The notes beneath the pieces were generated by a model. That model did not search any database, had not been told where the DNA came from, and worked only from the letters and a program-made list of their open reading frames with translations. DNA of 64,000 nucleotides from Halioglobus japonicus (GTDB taxonomy: Bacteria > Pseudomonadota > Gammaproteobacteria > Pseudomonadales > Halieaceae), in the NCBI RefSeq assembly GCF_001983995.1, contig NZ_CP019450.1, positions 1,488,001 through 1,552,000 on the forward strand, read 5' to 3'. Positions within the stretch are counted from its first letter, which is position 1, and the number at the start of each line of letters is the position of its first letter. Made by a program: the position numbers and the translations under genes. Below, one piece after another: positions 36,461 through 46,230 of this stretch.

Positions 36461-36487
36461 CTATCGGCGAGACTGGGAAAGACTTTA
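36461..36487 (-). promoter_or_regulatory. sigma-28 (FliA) promoter of flgM
   Basis: Read on the minus strand: TAAAGTCT, 11 bp, GCCGATAG. This matches the consensus TAAAGTTT-N11-GCCGATAA at 14 of 16 positions and lies 37 bp upstream of the flgM start. Confidence 0.85.
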
Positions 36488-36526
36488 GGCTATTGCGTTT
36501 GGCGCTCTAGTGGGACTGGTTGCTAA

Positions 36527-37264
36527 CTAGAAACTGACTTTTACCACGCCCTCGGGGCTCAGTCGTCCGGCGAGTAATTTGCTGCCTTCGGTGCGCACAT
36601 TCACCAGGTCGCCGGCGTGACCTTCTTGTAAGGCTTCGCCCCGACCACTGATTCTGAAACCGCTGCCAATAATCTCGTAGAACACTGGCTGGCCACGCCT
36701 GACCAGTAGAGCCTGCTGTAGATAGGCGCGCTTGATAATCCCGCCACGCTCTATATTGCGCGCTGCCATTTTACCAATGGCATCAGATGGTTCTGAAAAT
36801 GTAGATTCGATCATGGATGTCAGCTCGCCCTTGCGGACTTCTAGCATCGCGGGTGTCACCAGCGTGCCCTGCTTGATCGACGTAGTAGCCACCAGATACG
36901 CGCCCTGAACATTGATTTGGGCGGGAAGAAAGACCGTTCGCTCTAGAGCGCCCTGGCATTGCAGGCCCACGAAAAGCCGGCCATTAGCATTGAATTTTTT
37001 GCTCTGCAGAAAGGCAACCGGGTTGGCGCAGTCACTAAGATCGTGGCGACTGGGAAGCAGTGTGGCAGAGACACTGGTGCCGACATGGGCTAATTCCGTC
37101 TCAATGTGCTCTCTAGCAATGGTGCGTGGATCGTTCGCCGGGATGTCCGTTGCGCTCGCAGCCAGCGCGGCTGTCATGGTCATCGCCAGGTAGAAGGAGA
37201 GCGCCACTACACAGGCGATTGCCGAGGAGGCTCTGCCTTTATATATACAAACGGTTGCGCTCAT
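36527..37264 (-). CDS. flgA: FlgA, flagellar basal body P-ring assembly chaperone
   Basis: 245-residue periplasmic chaperone for P-ring protein FlgI. A hydrophobic export signal lies at about 15-38 (ending ALAAS). The mature part includes an SAF domain (VATTSIKQGTLVTPAMLEVRKGEL, about 130-190) and the C-terminal FlgA pattern GQPVFYEIIGSGFRISGRGEAL. It is divergent from flgB. A sigma-28-type sequence lies about 100 bp upstream. Confidence 0.9.
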   Translation of the reverse strand: MSATVCIYKGRASSAIACVVALSFYLAMTMTAALAASATDIPANDPRTIAREHIETELAHVGTSVSATLLPSRHDLSDCANPVAFLQSKKFNANGRLFVGLQCQGALERTVFLPAQINVQGAYLVATTSIKQGTLVTPAMLEVRKGELTSMIESTFSEPSDAIGKMAARNIERGGIIKRAYLQQALLVRRGQPVFYEIIGSGFRISGRGEALQEGHAGDLVNVRTEGSKLLAGRLSPEGVVKVSF

Positions 37265-37366
37265 GGCTGACTACCGGGGCGGTTGATTATGCTTCGCAGT
37301 GTAAGCGCATTAAGTACAGGGAAAGGCTGAGATAGCGACATAAAAATGCCGTTTATCCACGCATTG

Positions 37367-37393
37367 TTATCGGCAGATTCGGCCTAAGCTTGA
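37367..37393 (-). promoter_or_regulatory. sigma-28-type promoter upstream of flgA
   Basis: Read on the minus strand: TCAAGCTT, 11 bp, GCCGATAA. The -10 is a full consensus match and the spacing is exact; TCAAG is the Pseudomonas-type -35. It lies 103 bp upstream of the flgA start, in the flgA-flgB divergent region. Confidence 0.7.
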
Positions 37394-37423
37394 GTCGTAG
37401 TGATGAGTGGTGGGAGAACGGCA

Positions 37424-37846
37424 ATGTACGACAAGCTCAATGCAATGTTTCAGTTTCATGAGCAGAATCTGGGTTTGCGGCACTACAGGCAAACCCTTTT
37501 GGCAAACAATATTGCCAATGCAGACACGCCAAATTACAAGGCGACGGATATCCGTTTCTCCGACGCTTTGTCCAAAGCAACCGACAACTCACATGTTTCC
37601 AGACAATTCGCGCACCCGGTGCGACAAGTAAAGGGACATATAGCACTCGAAACTCCTGTCCAAACCTCGTTCGGAAATAGCGACCTGCTCTATCGTATTC
37701 CGAGCCAGGCCTCGATCGATGGCAACAGTGTGGATATTGATCAGGAGAGAGCGGAGTTTCTTGATAACTCGGTTCGTTATCAGGCAGCGTTGACGCTGGC
37801 CAACAGCTATCTGAAAGGGCTGAGAACAGCCATGCAGTCGGAATAG
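37424..37846 (+). CDS. flgB: FlgB, proximal rod protein
   Basis: 140-residue rod protein, first gene of the rightward flgBCDEFGHIJKL operon. The family opening MYDKLNAMFQFHEQNLGLRH and the signature QTLLANNIANADTPNYKATD are present, with the C-terminal coiled coil ending in LKGLRTAMQ. ATG 37424 is chosen for its GGGAGA ribosome site; the longer frame from 37400 has no family match. FlgB builds the proximal rod with FlgC, FlgF and FliE. Confidence 0.93.
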   Translation: MYDKLNAMFQFHEQNLGLRHYRQTLLANNIANADTPNYKATDIRFSDALSKATDNSHVSRQFAHPVRQVKGHIALETPVQTSFGNSDLLYRIPSQASIDGNSVDIDQERAEFLDNSVRYQAALTLANSYLKGLRTAMQSE

Positions 37847-37878
37847 CGTAATAAGGCAACGGTAGAGAGGTGAGTACG

Positions 37879-38271
37879 ATGTTCTCCATATTTAATATTT
37901 CCAGTTCTGCCCTGGCAGCACAATCTCAGCGCCTGAATGTGGCCGCTAGCAATATGGCCAATTCCGGTAGCGTTGCCGGCCCCGGTCGAGAGCCTTATCG
38001 GGCTCGGCATCTCATCTTCGAAAGTCAGGCTGGCGGCATGGGAGGGGTGCAAACGGTAGGAATTGTGCACAGCAACAAACCGTTTGCCTCAGAGTATCGT
38101 CCCGATCACCCGCTAGCCGATGCTGAAGGCAATATCCGCAAGCCGAATGTGGAGCCGGTCCATGAAATGGTCGACATGATGGCCGCATCCAGATCGTATC
38201 AGGCGAGTGTCGAAGTCATGAATACCACCAAGCAGCTGATGCTCAAGACACTCACTCTGGGAGAGAACTAA
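37879..38271 (+). CDS. flgC: FlgC, proximal rod protein
   Basis: 130-residue rod protein with the N-terminal rod/hook signature (SQRLNVAASNMANSGSV) and the conserved C-terminal EMVDMMAASRSYQASVEVMN. ATG 37879 is preferred over GTG 37870, since the GAGAGG ribosome site overlaps the GTG. Its TAA overlaps the flgD ATG by one base. Confidence 0.93.
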   Translation: MFSIFNISSSALAAQSQRLNVAASNMANSGSVAGPGREPYRARHLIFESQAGGMGGVQTVGIVHSNKPFASEYRPDHPLADAEGNIRKPNVEPVHEMVDMMAASRSYQASVEVMNTTKQLMLKTLTLGEN

Positions 38272-38954
38272 TGCCTATAGCCAGTGTGTATGACAGCAGC
38301 GTTCTTGCCAGTGTTAACCAGACTGATCAGCAGCCCACCCGTGGTGAGGCAGATGCAATAGGAGCGAACTTCATGACATTGCTGGTGGCCCAGCTGCAGA
38401 ACCAGGACCCTCTCAAACCTCTGGAGAATACCGAGCTAACATCTCAACTGGCGCAAATTAATACAGTAAGCGGCATTGAAGAGTTGAACCGTACCTTGCA
38501 GGACATCGACAGCCAGATCAATGCCGGTCAGCAACTGCAGGCGTCTATGTTGATTGGTCGCGGTGTCATGGTGCCTGGTAATACGGTACTGGTGGGGGAT
38601 CAGGGCGTGACCACGCCGTTTGGCATTGAGCTGACAGAGGCGGCGGAGTCGGTGACAGTCGAGATTGTCAGCGAGGCTGGCGAGGTGGTTCGCAGTCTGG
38701 AGCTGGGTCCCATAGAGGCAGGCTTACGGACCTTAAACTGGGACGGCCAGCTGACCAGTGGAGCCCCGGCACCGCAGGGCGCCTATGAACTTCGCGTCAC
38801 AGCACGCGGCACCGGCACCCGAACGGTACCTACTGAATTAACGGCTTTTGCACTGGTTAACGGTGTATCAATCGACCCCTCAGGCGAGCCCTTGCTCGAT
38901 CTTGGTGGGCTTATGGAGCCGGTGTTGTTGAGTGAAGTGAGGCAGATTCTTTGA
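38271..38954 (+). CDS. flgD: FlgD, hook-capping protein
   Basis: 227-residue hook assembly scaffold. The N-terminal part has the family motif NFMTLLVAQLQNQDPLKPLENTE in pieces, and the tudor/Ig-like C-terminal half includes LRTLNWDGQ and GAYELRVTARG. It is required for FlgE polymerisation and then discarded. It is coupled to flgC by a TAATG overlap. Confidence 0.93.
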   Translation: MPIASVYDSSVLASVNQTDQQPTRGEADAIGANFMTLLVAQLQNQDPLKPLENTELTSQLAQINTVSGIEELNRTLQDIDSQINAGQQLQASMLIGRGVMVPGNTVLVGDQGVTTPFGIELTEAAESVTVEIVSEAGEVVRSLELGPIEAGLRTLNWDGQLTSGAPAPQGAYELRVTARGTGTRTVPTELTAFALVNGVSIDPSGEPLLDLGGLMEPVLLSEVRQIL

Positions 38955-38996
38955 TCGAGTAACAGCTGGCAAGCAGGCCAGCGGGAGAACAATAGT

Positions 38997-40178
38997 ATGG
39001 GATTTTCACAAGCGTTAAGCGGTTTGAATGCCGCTGCCACCAACCTGGATGTGATTGGTAACAATGTTGCCAACTCCCAGACAGTGGGGTTCAAGGCCGG
39101 TCGGACGCTGTTTGCTGATGTCTACGCCGGAGCTCAGGCAGGGCTGGGCGTCAAAGTAGCTGCGGTGCAGCAAACATTTACTTCGGGTACGCTGGAGAGC
39201 ACCGGGCGCAATCTCGATGTAGCGATCAGCGGGTCCGGCTTTCTCCGGTTCGACCAGAATGGCCAGACGGTGTATTCGCGCAACGGTCAGCTCAACATGG
39301 ATGCCAATGGCTACATCGTCAATGCCCAGGGTGCGAGGCTCACTGGCTTCCCTGACGGCAAAGTTGGTGGCGACCCGGAAGCTATCTTCATACCCTCTGG
39401 CGGGCTGGAGGCCTCTGCAACCACATCCGTGAGCGCCACGCTTAACCTAGATGCGGCGACGCTAGAAATCGATCGTCTTGGAGTGCCGTTTGACGCGACT
39501 GACGACAGCACTTATTCCTACACGAGTAACGTGACTATTTATGACTCTCAGGGCAACGATTACGCCGCGACGCTGTATTACACCAAAACGGGCGACAACA
39601 CCTGGGAGGTTCGCGTTGGCAGGGATGGAGAGATTGCCACTGCCGCGGGCACGCTTAACTTCGATGCCAACGGCTTGCTCAGCAGTACTGCCGGTCTTGA
39701 CAGTTTTGAGTTCTCTCCCGGTGGTGGTGTTACTGATCTTGATATGGCTCTGCAGTTGGACGGTACCACGCAATTCGGCAATGACTTTGAACTTACTGCA
39801 TTGGGCCAGGACGGATACACCTCGGGCAGTTTGGTCGGTATTGCGATCGACGAGTTGGGTAATGTTGTGGGTAATTACTCCAACGGCCAGACCCGGGTGA
39901 TATCCACTTTGGTCATTGCCAACTTCGCCAATGCAGAGGGCTTGGAGCCTGTGGGTGACAATGCCTGGGCTGAAACGACCTCCTCTGGCCAGCCGATTAT
40001 TGGCGCTCCCGGAGTGGGGCTGGCCGGCACTGTGGCTTCGGGCGTGGTGGAAAACTCGAATGTCGATCTGACCCGGGAGCTGGTTAATCTGATTATTGCG
40101 CAGCGTAATTACCAGGCTAATACCCAGACCATTAAGGTTCAGGATGAAGTTCTCCAAAGTGTGGTTAACCTGAGGTAA
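38997..40178 (+). CDS. flgE: FlgE, flagellar hook protein
   Basis: 393-residue hook subunit. The start MGFSQALSGLNAAATNLDVIGNN and the C-terminal VDLTRELVNLIIAQRNYQANTQTI are the conserved D0 helices; the variable D1-D2 region lies between. The length is near the lower end for hook proteins, similar to enteric FlgE. A GGGAGAA ribosome site precedes the ATG. Confidence 0.94.
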   Translation: MGFSQALSGLNAAATNLDVIGNNVANSQTVGFKAGRTLFADVYAGAQAGLGVKVAAVQQTFTSGTLESTGRNLDVAISGSGFLRFDQNGQTVYSRNGQLNMDANGYIVNAQGARLTGFPDGKVGGDPEAIFIPSGGLEASATTSVSATLNLDAATLEIDRLGVPFDATDDSTYSYTSNVTIYDSQGNDYAATLYYTKTGDNTWEVRVGRDGEIATAAGTLNFDANGLLSSTAGLDSFEFSPGGGVTDLDMALQLDGTTQFGNDFELTALGQDGYTSGSLVGIAIDELGNVVGNYSNGQTRVISTLVIANFANAEGLEPVGDNAWAETTSSGQPIIGAPGVGLAGTVASGVVENSNVDLTRELVNLIIAQRNYQANTQTIKVQDEVLQSVVNLR

Positions 40179-40184
40179 TAAACC

Positions 40185-40925
40185 GTGGATAGAGTGGTAT
40201 ATACCGCGATGAGTGGTGCGCAACAGTCTTTGAATGCGCAGGCAGTCATCAGCAACAACCTGGCAAACGTAGCGACAACAGGGTTTAGAGAGCAACTGCT
40301 TGCGTTCCGTTCAGTGCCGGTAAACGACAACTCTACCCTGGGTAGCCGCGTTTCGGTGATCGCCCAGACGCCGGGCTCCGAGTTTAGACCCGGCCCTGTG
40401 CAGTACACTGGTCGTACCCTGGATATTGCCATGAAAGACAATGCATGGCTGGCGGTGCGTGGCGCTGACGGCACAGAAGCCTATACACGTCGCGGTGACC
40501 TGCAGGTTGATGGCAATGGGCAGTTAACCGCAGGTGGCTTTGTGGTGCTTGGCGATGGCGGTCCGGTGCAGTTACCGCTCGGGGCTGATTTATTCATTGG
40601 TGAGGACGGCACCTTCAGCACGCTCGGCAGCGGTGAAGATCCGGATGCAGTGACCCAGGCAGGTCGACTCAAGCTTGTGGATGCATCCACGGCTGTTTTG
40701 GTCCGTCAGGCAGACGGCCTGTTCAGGCCCAAGACAGGAAGAATGTTACCCGCCAGCGAGGAGGCCAGAATCGCCACTCAGTCGCTGGAGGGTAGCAATG
40801 TAAGTGCCGTTAAAAGCATGGTGGAGATGATGAGCTATGCACGGCTGTTCGAAATGCAGATGCAGGTGATACAGAACGTTGAAAAGAATGATCAGCGTGC
40901 CGCCAACCTGCTGTCGCTGCGCTAA
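40185..40925 (+). CDS. flgF: FlgF, proximal rod protein
   Basis: 246-residue rod protein starting at GTG 40185, 6 bp after flgE. Family pattern: MDRVVYTAMSGAQQSLNAQAVISNNLANVATTGF in pieces, then the characteristic central DIAMKDNAWLAVRG and the terminal MVEMMSYARLFEMQMQVI. It contacts FlgG in the distal rod. Confidence 0.93.
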   Translation: MDRVVYTAMSGAQQSLNAQAVISNNLANVATTGFREQLLAFRSVPVNDNSTLGSRVSVIAQTPGSEFRPGPVQYTGRTLDIAMKDNAWLAVRGADGTEAYTRRGDLQVDGNGQLTAGGFVVLGDGGPVQLPLGADLFIGEDGTFSTLGSGEDPDAVTQAGRLKLVDASTAVLVRQADGLFRPKTGRMLPASEEARIATQSLEGSNVSAVKSMVEMMSYARLFEMQMQVIQNVEKNDQRAANLLSLR

Positions 40926-40945
40926 CACAATAAACAGGTATTAGC

Positions 40946-41728
40946 ATGATCAACTCATTGTGGACATCGAGAACAGGCCTGGAAGCACAGCAGGTACAGA
41001 TGGACGTCATTGCCAACAATTTGGCGAACGTATCGACCAACGGTTTTAAGCGATCGCGAGCCGTCTTCGAGGACCTTCTGTATCAGACGGTGCGCCAACC
41101 TGGCGCAGACGCAACCAGTCAGGACACTATTCCCTCGGGCCTGCAGTTGGGTACCGGGGTAAGGCCGGTGGCTACCGAACGGCTGCACACCCAGGGAAGT
41201 CTGCAGGAAACTGGCAACTCCCGCGACCTGGCGATTAACGGCAAAGGCTTTTTTCAGGTGCTGATGGCCGATGGCAACACCGCGTTTACGCGCGACGGTA
41301 GCTTCCAGGTCGATGAGAACGGTCAGTTGGTAACAGCGTCCGGCTACCCGATTGAACCTGCCATTCTTATTCCGGAGAACGCGCTATCGCTTTCTATCAG
41401 TCAGGACGGCATCGTGTCTGTGGTTACGCCGGGAAATGTGAACAGTAACCAGGTGGGACAATTGTCGATAGCCACCTTTGTCAACCCAGCTGGTTTGCAG
41501 GCCATCGGCGAAAACCTCTTCGTAGAGACGACCGCATCCGGGACGCCAACAGAAAGTAACCCCGGCCTCGATGGCGCAGGTCGTATTTATCAGGGCTTTG
41601 TAGAGACCTCTAACGTGAATGTTGTGGAGGAGATGGTGAGTATGATCCAGACTCAGCGAGCATATGAAATTAACAGTAAAGCTGTACAGACCAGTGACGA
41701 AATGCTGGCTAGGCTCACCCAGCTCTAA
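40946..41728 (+). CDS. flgG: FlgG, distal rod protein
   Basis: 260-residue distal rod subunit, close to the 260-262 residues usual for FlgG. The start [34 protein letters not shown] and end [22 protein letters not shown] are strongly conserved (both shown here as family segments). It forms the driveshaft that passes through the P and L rings encoded by the next genes. Confidence 0.94.
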   Translation: MINSLWTSRTGLEAQQVQMDVIANNLANVSTNGFKRSRAVFEDLLYQTVRQPGADATSQDTIPSGLQLGTGVRPVATERLHTQGSLQETGNSRDLAINGKGFFQVLMADGNTAFTRDGSFQVDENGQLVTASGYPIEPAILIPENALSLSISQDGIVSVVTPGNVNSNQVGQLSIATFVNPAGLQAIGENLFVETTASGTPTESNPGLDGAGRIYQGFVETSNVNVVEEMVSMIQTQRAYEINSKAVQTSDEMLARLTQL

Positions 41729-41744
41729 AGCGATGAGATAACAA

Positions 41745-42413
41745 ATGATGAATAGGCACAGTAATACATTGTTGATCGTGTCACTGCTCGTGTCCAGTTG
41801 TGCGCAAGTGCCCGGTAGCCCGCAGCCGGATAACTTTCCCAAGGCTGAAATACAGCAGCCGGAGGCCCCGGTTGCCGATGGATCTATTTATCATGATCGG
41901 GGTGTCTACATGCCCTTGTTTGAGGATCGCCGTCCGCGTCGCCCGGGCGACATCATCACGATTGTTCTTAATGAACGGGTGAGTGCAAGCAAGAACTCTT
42001 CCGCTCAGGCGAGCCGCGAGGGGACTGGTGCACTGGTAACCACTGCGACGCCGGAGGGTCTTGAGGAGTTGAATCGCTGGGGCTTTGATATCTCCGGGAG
42101 TAGTGAGTTTGCCGGTAGTGGTGGCGCCCAGGCCAGCAACCGGTTAACCGGGACGATAACCGTGACCGTTGCCGATGTCCTGATCAACGGCAACCTACAT
42201 GTCGTCGGCGAAAAAAGAATACTGATCAACCAGGGTGCAGAGTTTTTGCGTTTTTCGGGTGTGGTCAACCCCCTTTCAGTGGACGAGGATAATTCAGTGA
42301 GGTCGTCGGAAGTGGCTGATGCCCAAATCGAATACACCGGCAAGGGATATATTTCAGAGGCACAGCGTATGGGCTGGTTGCAGCGGCTGTTCAACAGCGT
42401 TTCACCTTATTAA
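41745..42413 (+). CDS. flgH: FlgH, L-ring lipoprotein
   Basis: 222-residue outer-membrane lipoprotein with lipobox LLVSSC (Cys about 20). Family motifs are GSIYHDRGVYMPLFEDRRPRRPGDI and the C-terminal EYTGKGYISEAQRMGWLQR, each typical of FlgH. It forms the L ring around the rod. ATG 41745 or 41748 may be used. Confidence 0.94.
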   Translation: MMNRHSNTLLIVSLLVSSCAQVPGSPQPDNFPKAEIQQPEAPVADGSIYHDRGVYMPLFEDRRPRRPGDIITIVLNERVSASKNSSAQASREGTGALVTTATPEGLEELNRWGFDISGSSEFAGSGGAQASNRLTGTITVTVADVLINGNLHVVGEKRILINQGAEFLRFSGVVNPLSVDEDNSVRSSEVADAQIEYTGKGYISEAQRMGWLQRLFNSVSPY

Positions 42414-42446
42414 TTCGTCGCTCGCTGAGAGCTGGAGTCGTGCACG

Positions 42447-43571
42447 ATGTATGTTAGTGGCAATGTTTCGATACTGGCGCGCTTGCTGCTGTGTCTGCTG
42501 CTGCTTGTGCATGCCGGTGCCGGTCGTGCAGAGCGCATTGGTGAGCTTGCGGATTTCGTTGGCGTACGCAGCAATGCATTGATCGGCTATGGCCTGGTGG
42601 TTGGGCTGGACGGGACAGGCGACCGAACCATGCAGGCCCCCTTTACGGGTCAAGCATTGGCAAACATGTTGTCTCAGTTAGGTATCTCCATTCCGCAGGG
42701 CGCCAATATGCAGCTCCGCAATATCGCCGCTGTTGTCGTCACTGCTGAGCTCCCGCCCTTTGCGCGTTCTGGTCAGACCATCGATCTCAATGTTTCGTCG
42801 ATTGGCAATGCCCAAAGCCTGCGCGGTGGTTCGCTATTGATGACGCCGCTTAAGGGTGTTGATGGTCTGGTGTATGCCATCGGTCAGGGCAACATTCATG
42901 TCGGTGGTGTTGGAGTAGAGGCCGGAGGCAGCGGCGTTCAGATTAACCAGCTGGCCGGTGGCAGAGTTCCGGATGGCGGTATGGTGGAACGTACGGTGCC
43001 TCTGGATATCGTGGGTTCCGATGGCAGTCTGACCCTGCAATTGAAGCGCCCCGATTTCGACAATGCCCGCCTGGCTGCAAAAAGAATCAATGAGGTTTTC
43101 GACCAGCAGGTCGCCCACCCCGTCGATGGCAGTGCTATCCGTCTGTCGGCACCGGAGCAGCCCGGGCAGTTGGTGAACTTCATGGCGACCATCGAAAATA
43201 TCGAGGTGGATCCGCGCATCGATGACAGCCTGGTAATTGTCAATTCGCGCACGGGTTCTGTCGTGATGAACAGTCGGGTCACGCTGCGACCGGCAGCGGT
43301 CGCCCATGGCAATCTCTCGATTACGATCGATACACGTTATGGGGTTAGCCAGCCTGGTCCTTTTGCAGATGTCGGTCGCACTGTTGTTACACCCGATACA
43401 GAGATTGTCATTGACCAGGGTGAGGGCGCCCTGCATATGATGGAAGGCGCTGCATTGGCAGATGTTGTGAGTGCCTTGAATATTATGGGCGCTTCTCCAG
43501 TGGACCTCATGTCGATACTGGAAGCGCTTAAAGCTGCCGGCTCACTGCGCGCCTCGTTGAAGGTGATCTAA
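42447..43571 (+). CDS. flgI: FlgI, P-ring protein
   Basis: 374-residue periplasmic P-ring subunit. A signal peptide ends near AGAGRA/ERIGEL, followed by the invariant FVGVRSNALIGYGLVVGLDGTGD. The C-terminal SVDLMSILEALKAAGSL-like end is also conserved. Assembly needs FlgA, encoded 5 kb away in the same cluster. Its stop overlaps the flgJ start (TAATG). Confidence 0.94.
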   Translation: MYVSGNVSILARLLLCLLLLVHAGAGRAERIGELADFVGVRSNALIGYGLVVGLDGTGDRTMQAPFTGQALANMLSQLGISIPQGANMQLRNIAAVVVTAELPPFARSGQTIDLNVSSIGNAQSLRGGSLLMTPLKGVDGLVYAIGQGNIHVGGVGVEAGGSGVQINQLAGGRVPDGGMVERTVPLDIVGSDGSLTLQLKRPDFDNARLAAKRINEVFDQQVAHPVDGSAIRLSAPEQPGQLVNFMATIENIEVDPRIDDSLVIVNSRTGSVVMNSRVTLRPAAVAHGNLSITIDTRYGVSQPGPFADVGRTVVTPDTEIVIDQGEGALHMMEGAALADVVSALNIMGASPVDLMSILEALKAAGSLRASLKVI

Positions 43572-44503
43572 TGTCATTGCCTGATGTGACCAGTCAGTAC
43601 GCCCTCGATATTGCCCGCCTAGGCCAGCTCAGCACGGACGCGAAAAATGGTAACTATGAGCGCTCGCTGCGGGAAACTGCCAAGCAGTTCGAAGCGATTT
43701 TCCTCGGTAAGATGCTATCGACAATGCGCGATGCGTATCTCAAGTCTGATCTCGGCCGTAGCAATCACTTGTCGTTCTACGAATCGATGATGGATAAACA
43801 ATGGGCACAGCATCTCTCCGAGCGCGGGATTGGTCTGGCCGACATGTTGGTTGAGCAGCTTACCTACGCCGGATCGACGGTACCCGCGGGCCGAGAAACT
43901 CTGGCTAAAATGCCGTCGCCGCGTGCAGCTTGGCAAGTTCGTTCTATGGGCATGCCTGCCTCAATCCCCGAGCCTGTCGAACCAATAGGCCCGCTGCCGA
44001 TGGATGCTGTGCCAAGCGCAGGGGACGATGGCGAGAGTCCGGATGCCTTCGTGGATCGCATTACGCCCTACGCGCGGTCGGCGGCACGGGAAAGTGGTAT
44101 TCCCAGTGAGCTGATAGTTGCTCAAGCCATTCTCGAAACGGGCTGGGGGCGTCGCAGAATAGAGCGTTCGGACGGTAGTGACGGGCACAATATTTTTGGC
44201 ATTAAAGCCGATCCGCAGTGGCGCGGAGAGCGTGTTACTGTCGAGACGCACGAGTATATCGGTGGGCGTCGTGCCGAGGTGAATGCTCGCTTCAGGGTCT
44301 ACCAGTCTTTGCAGGCAGCGTTTCAGGACTACGCACGGATAATGGGCGAGAGCGACCGCTACGAGAGAGTCAGGGCCGCTGAATCGCTGGACGAGGCTGT
44401 CCAAGCGCTGTCAGAAGCCGGCTATGCCACTGATCCGGCTTACGCCGACAAACTGCGTGCATTAATCGATCAGGGCCTGCGGCCGCGTTCGTCGAGATCC
44501 TAG
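43571..44503 (+). CDS. flgJ: FlgJ, rod-capping peptidoglycan hydrolase
   Basis: 310-residue bifunctional protein. The N-terminal rod-binding domain (about 1-105, with AKQFEAIFLGKMLSTMRDAYL) is joined by a linker to a GH73 beta-N-acetylglucosaminidase domain (about 155-305, with SELIVAQAILETGWGRR carrying the catalytic Glu and HNIFGIKAD). It opens the cell wall for rod growth. The domain pair is the gamma/betaproteobacterial form. Confidence 0.93.
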   Translation: MSLPDVTSQYALDIARLGQLSTDAKNGNYERSLRETAKQFEAIFLGKMLSTMRDAYLKSDLGRSNHLSFYESMMDKQWAQHLSERGIGLADMLVEQLTYAGSTVPAGRETLAKMPSPRAAWQVRSMGMPASIPEPVEPIGPLPMDAVPSAGDDGESPDAFVDRITPYARSAARESGIPSELIVAQAILETGWGRRRIERSDGSDGHNIFGIKADPQWRGERVTVETHEYIGGRRAEVNARFRVYQSLQAAFQDYARIMGESDRYERVRAAESLDEAVQALSEAGYATDPAYADKLRALIDQGLRPRSSRS

Positions 44504-44515
44504 GGAGTGAGAAAA

Positions 44516-44593
44516 ATGTTGGCCAATTTACTCAAGACCCTGCACTTTTGGGCCGATCTAGTAGCAACGGCGGGAAAGGATCCTAATCTATGA
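44516..44593 (+). CDS. 25-codon ORF coupled to flgK, hypothetical
   Basis: Short frame MLANLLKTLHFWADLVATAG... with a GGAGTGAG ribosome site 6 nt upstream of ATG 44516. Its stop overlaps the flgK start in an ATGA. The ribosome site, overlap and position suggest a real leader or small protein that couples translation into flgK, but the ORF is too short to prove by sequence. No similarity recognised. Confidence 0.35.
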   Translation: MLANLLKTLHFWADLVATAGKDPNL

Positions 44594-46212
44594 GCATTTT
44601 TTCCACCGGGCTCAGTGGACTGAATGCAGCACAGGCCGCACTGAACGTCACCAGTCGGAACATCAGTAATGTTTACACGCCCGGATACAATCGAGAACTG
44701 ACCGTTCTTGAAGACTCGGTGGTCAGTGGCGGGGCCAGTGTGTCGGCAATACAGCGACAGTTCAATGCCTTCACAGCTGGCCAGCTCAATCAGGCGACGA
44801 CACGGCTGGAGTTCTATCAGGTCTATGCCACTAATACCTCTCAGATCGATGATCTGTTGGCAGATCAGGACTCGGGACTGTCGGCATTGATGCAGCGTTT
44901 TTTCTCCTCAGTGTCTGACCTCGCCGCTGCCCCCTCTGACCCAGCTGCCAGGCAAGGCGTGCTTGGAGCGGGCAATAGTCTGGCAACGCAGTTTCGCTCG
45001 GTGTCGGGTTTCCTCGAGGATATGGCTCGGGGCATTGATATTCAGTTGGCTCAGGAGGTTGACCTGGTTAACAACAAAGCCGACCTAATAGCGAATCTTA
45101 ATGAACAGATTACGGTGACTCTTGCCCGCACCGGTGAGTTGCCGAATGCGCTGATGAATCAGCGTGACCAGGTGATTGCCGAGCTGAGTGAAATTGTCGA
45201 CACTCGGGTGCTGGTGCAGGGTGACGGTACGTACAGTGTGAGTATTGGCAATGGGCAGCCCCTCGTATCAGGTGACAATGCTTATGAGCTCTCTGTTGTG
45301 GATGCCAGCGATGACTCCAGCAGAAAAGCGATTGGTTATCGAGACTCTGGGGGCAACATCTTGGAACTGGAAGACGATAGTTTTGACGGTGGCCGGATTG
45401 GCGGCTTGCTGGCCTTCCGAAGCGAGGTCCTCGATTCAGCTCGAGACAGTATTGGTCGTCTGGCGGTGAGCGTGGCGTCTGCAGTTAACGAGCAGCATAG
45501 GGCCGGCGTAGATCTCAATGGAGATCCGGGACTAGATTTTTTTGATATTGGTTCTCCCAGTGCATTTGCTAATGATCGGAATGTGGGTACTGCGGTTTTT
45601 TCTGCTGCGTTCGGTGATACCGTCGATCTCACCGGTACCAGCTACGAAATTCGCGTAGTCGATGCGGGAACCGGTGAGTTTTCAATCACCCGCAAAGATG
45701 ATCAGAGCACCACCATGGGCTTTCTCGATGGTGCCAACCAGCTAACGGTGGACGGTGTGGTGCTGACACTGGATGATCCCGGTCTGCTGGCCGATGGCGA
45801 TCGGTATGCGTTACAGCCAACGCGCTTCGCTGCCTCGCAGTTCTCGACAGCGCTAGTGGACATCGCTCAGGTAGCGGCAGGCCAGTCTGCGGCCACGGGT
45901 GACAACCTTAATGCGCTCGCACTGCAGCAGCTGCAGTCGACAGATATTGTTGGCGGCAGTGCCAGCCCTGGTGGGGGCTATGCGGCGATACTTGGCGATG
46001 TTGGCAACCGTACCAATATCGCCCAGATCAATCTCGAGGCCCAGGCGGGTATCCGCCAGCAGGTGCGCAACCTGCAGCAGTCTGAGTCGGGTGTTAATTT
46101 GGACGAGGAAGCTGCCAATTTGGTGCGCTATCAACAGTACTACCAAGCCAACGCAAGAGTGATTGAAGTGGGCACAGTCATCATCGACACCTTGCTTGGA
46201 TTGAGGTCATAG
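44590..46212 (+). CDS. flgK: FlgK, hook-filament junction protein 1
   Basis: 540-residue junction protein. The N-terminal MSIFSTGLSGLNAAQAALNVTSRNISN and the C-terminal GVNLDEEAANLVRYQQYYQANARVI are the conserved D0/D1 parts. It forms the first ring between hook and filament and is delivered by FlgN. An AAAGGA ribosome site precedes it, in addition to the possible coupling with the small ORF. Confidence 0.94.
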   Translation: MSIFSTGLSGLNAAQAALNVTSRNISNVYTPGYNRELTVLEDSVVSGGASVSAIQRQFNAFTAGQLNQATTRLEFYQVYATNTSQIDDLLADQDSGLSALMQRFFSSVSDLAAAPSDPAARQGVLGAGNSLATQFRSVSGFLEDMARGIDIQLAQEVDLVNNKADLIANLNEQITVTLARTGELPNALMNQRDQVIAELSEIVDTRVLVQGDGTYSVSIGNGQPLVSGDNAYELSVVDASDDSSRKAIGYRDSGGNILELEDDSFDGGRIGGLLAFRSEVLDSARDSIGRLAVSVASAVNEQHRAGVDLNGDPGLDFFDIGSPSAFANDRNVGTAVFSAAFGDTVDLTGTSYEIRVVDAGTGEFSITRKDDQSTTMGFLDGANQLTVDGVVLTLDDPGLLADGDRYALQPTRFAASQFSTALVDIAQVAAGQSAATGDNLNALALQQLQSTDIVGGSASPGGGYAAILGDVGNRTNIAQINLEAQAGIRQQVRNLQQSESGVNLDEEAANLVRYQQYYQANARVIEVGTVIIDTLLGLRS

Positions 46213-46230
46213 GCCTCCTAGGAGCATTTA

